Assembly (NCBI RefSeq): GCF_000807275.1
Contig: NZ_CP009056.1
Span: 434,001-498,000, forward strand
From: Frischella perrara
GTDB lineage: Bacteria; Pseudomonadota; Gammaproteobacteria; Enterobacterales; Orbaceae
Length of the DNA stretch: 64,000 nucleotides
Reading direction: 5' to 3'
The notes beneath the pieces were generated by a model. It was not told where the DNA came from. It made no database searches and saw only the letters and a list, made by a program, of their open reading frames with translations. The position numbers were made by a program, and so were the translations under genes. Shown here piece by piece: positions 63,867 through 64,000 of this stretch; position 1 is the stretch's first letter, and every line of letters begins with the position of its first letter.

Positions 63867-64000
63867 TTTTTTCCTCGTTATTATTCTGTAAATAGATTTC
63901 ATAAAAGATGACTTATCTAGCATTCTACAGTTTTTATCCAATTAAAATAGTCACAATTAAAAAATATTATGTTGGATAGAGTTTTAAAAATTAACGTGAT

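Noticed and set aside
63867-64000. possible lysine riboswitch before lysC
   Set aside because: The visible 134 bp show none of the conserved L-box helices; most of any such element would lie outside the window. The lysP leader also lacks it.

Overview
The window is a 64-kb stretch of AT-rich chromosome from a gammaproteobacterium. Most proteins align, from memory, along their full length with Escherichia coli proteins (SeqA, Pgm, NrdD/NrdG, SpoT, LeuS, LysC, GalU, DppABCDF), while intergenic DNA is strongly A+T. SeqA points to the enterobacterial/pasteurellacean/orbacean branch. The low GC and gene complement fit Orbaceae (Gilliamella-like insect-gut bacteria) best; that assignment is inference, with no rRNA or tRNA gene here to confirm it. 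I see no IS element, prophage, CRISPR array, rRNA or tRNA.

Layout. 0-8.3 kb: a small lipoprotein, seqA-pgm, a secreted unknown, a DUF305 protein, a niacin transporter, alr and mltG. 8.5-11.9 kb: the anaerobic ribonucleotide reductase nrdDG behind two NrdR boxes, then a convergent beta-carbonic anhydrase. 12-14.7 kb: a Zn/Cd-type P-ATPase with a MerR-type promoter, and a small HMA metallochaperone. 14.7-18 kb: small enzymes and an amino-acid/polyamine permease. 18.2-20.3 kb: a radical-SAM/helix-hairpin-helix protein and its DUF4130 partner behind an almost perfect LexA box. 20.4-25.7 kb: gmk, rpoZ-spoT-recG. 25.9-30.5 kb: a regulator fusing a LacI repressor to an ABC-type solute-binding domain, convergent to an MFS transporter and a PhnP-like metallo-hydrolase; a LacI-type operator lies before the hydrolase. 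30.7-34.8 kb: ttcA, efpL, a cysteine-cluster protein, lysP, infA. 34.9-39.8 kb: leuS-lptE-holA-nadD. 40-42.5 kb: a BtsS/BtsR-type two-component system. 42.5-47.2 kb: trmB, a divergent metallo-beta-lactamase lipoprotein, an Agp-like phosphatase without signal peptide, qmcA-ybbJ. 47.3-53.3 kb: dppA, then dppBCDF after a 473-bp gap. 53.6-64 kb: ridA, dsbA, tyrB, an entericidin-like peptide, a lipoprotein, a DUF2569 protein, galU, suhB, trmJ, cysS, a GlsB/YeaQ protein and lysC.

The two loci most worth following are the LexA-boxed radical-SAM/DUF4130 pair, a conserved but uncharacterised probable DNA repair or modification system, and the LacI/solute-binding chimera with its transporter-hydrolase operon, which looks like a self-contained sense-import-cleave unit for an unidentified (perhaps phosphodiester or nucleoside-like) ligand. 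Several operators are readable directly: tandem NrdR boxes, a 19-bp-spacer MerR promoter, a LexA box and a LacI operator.
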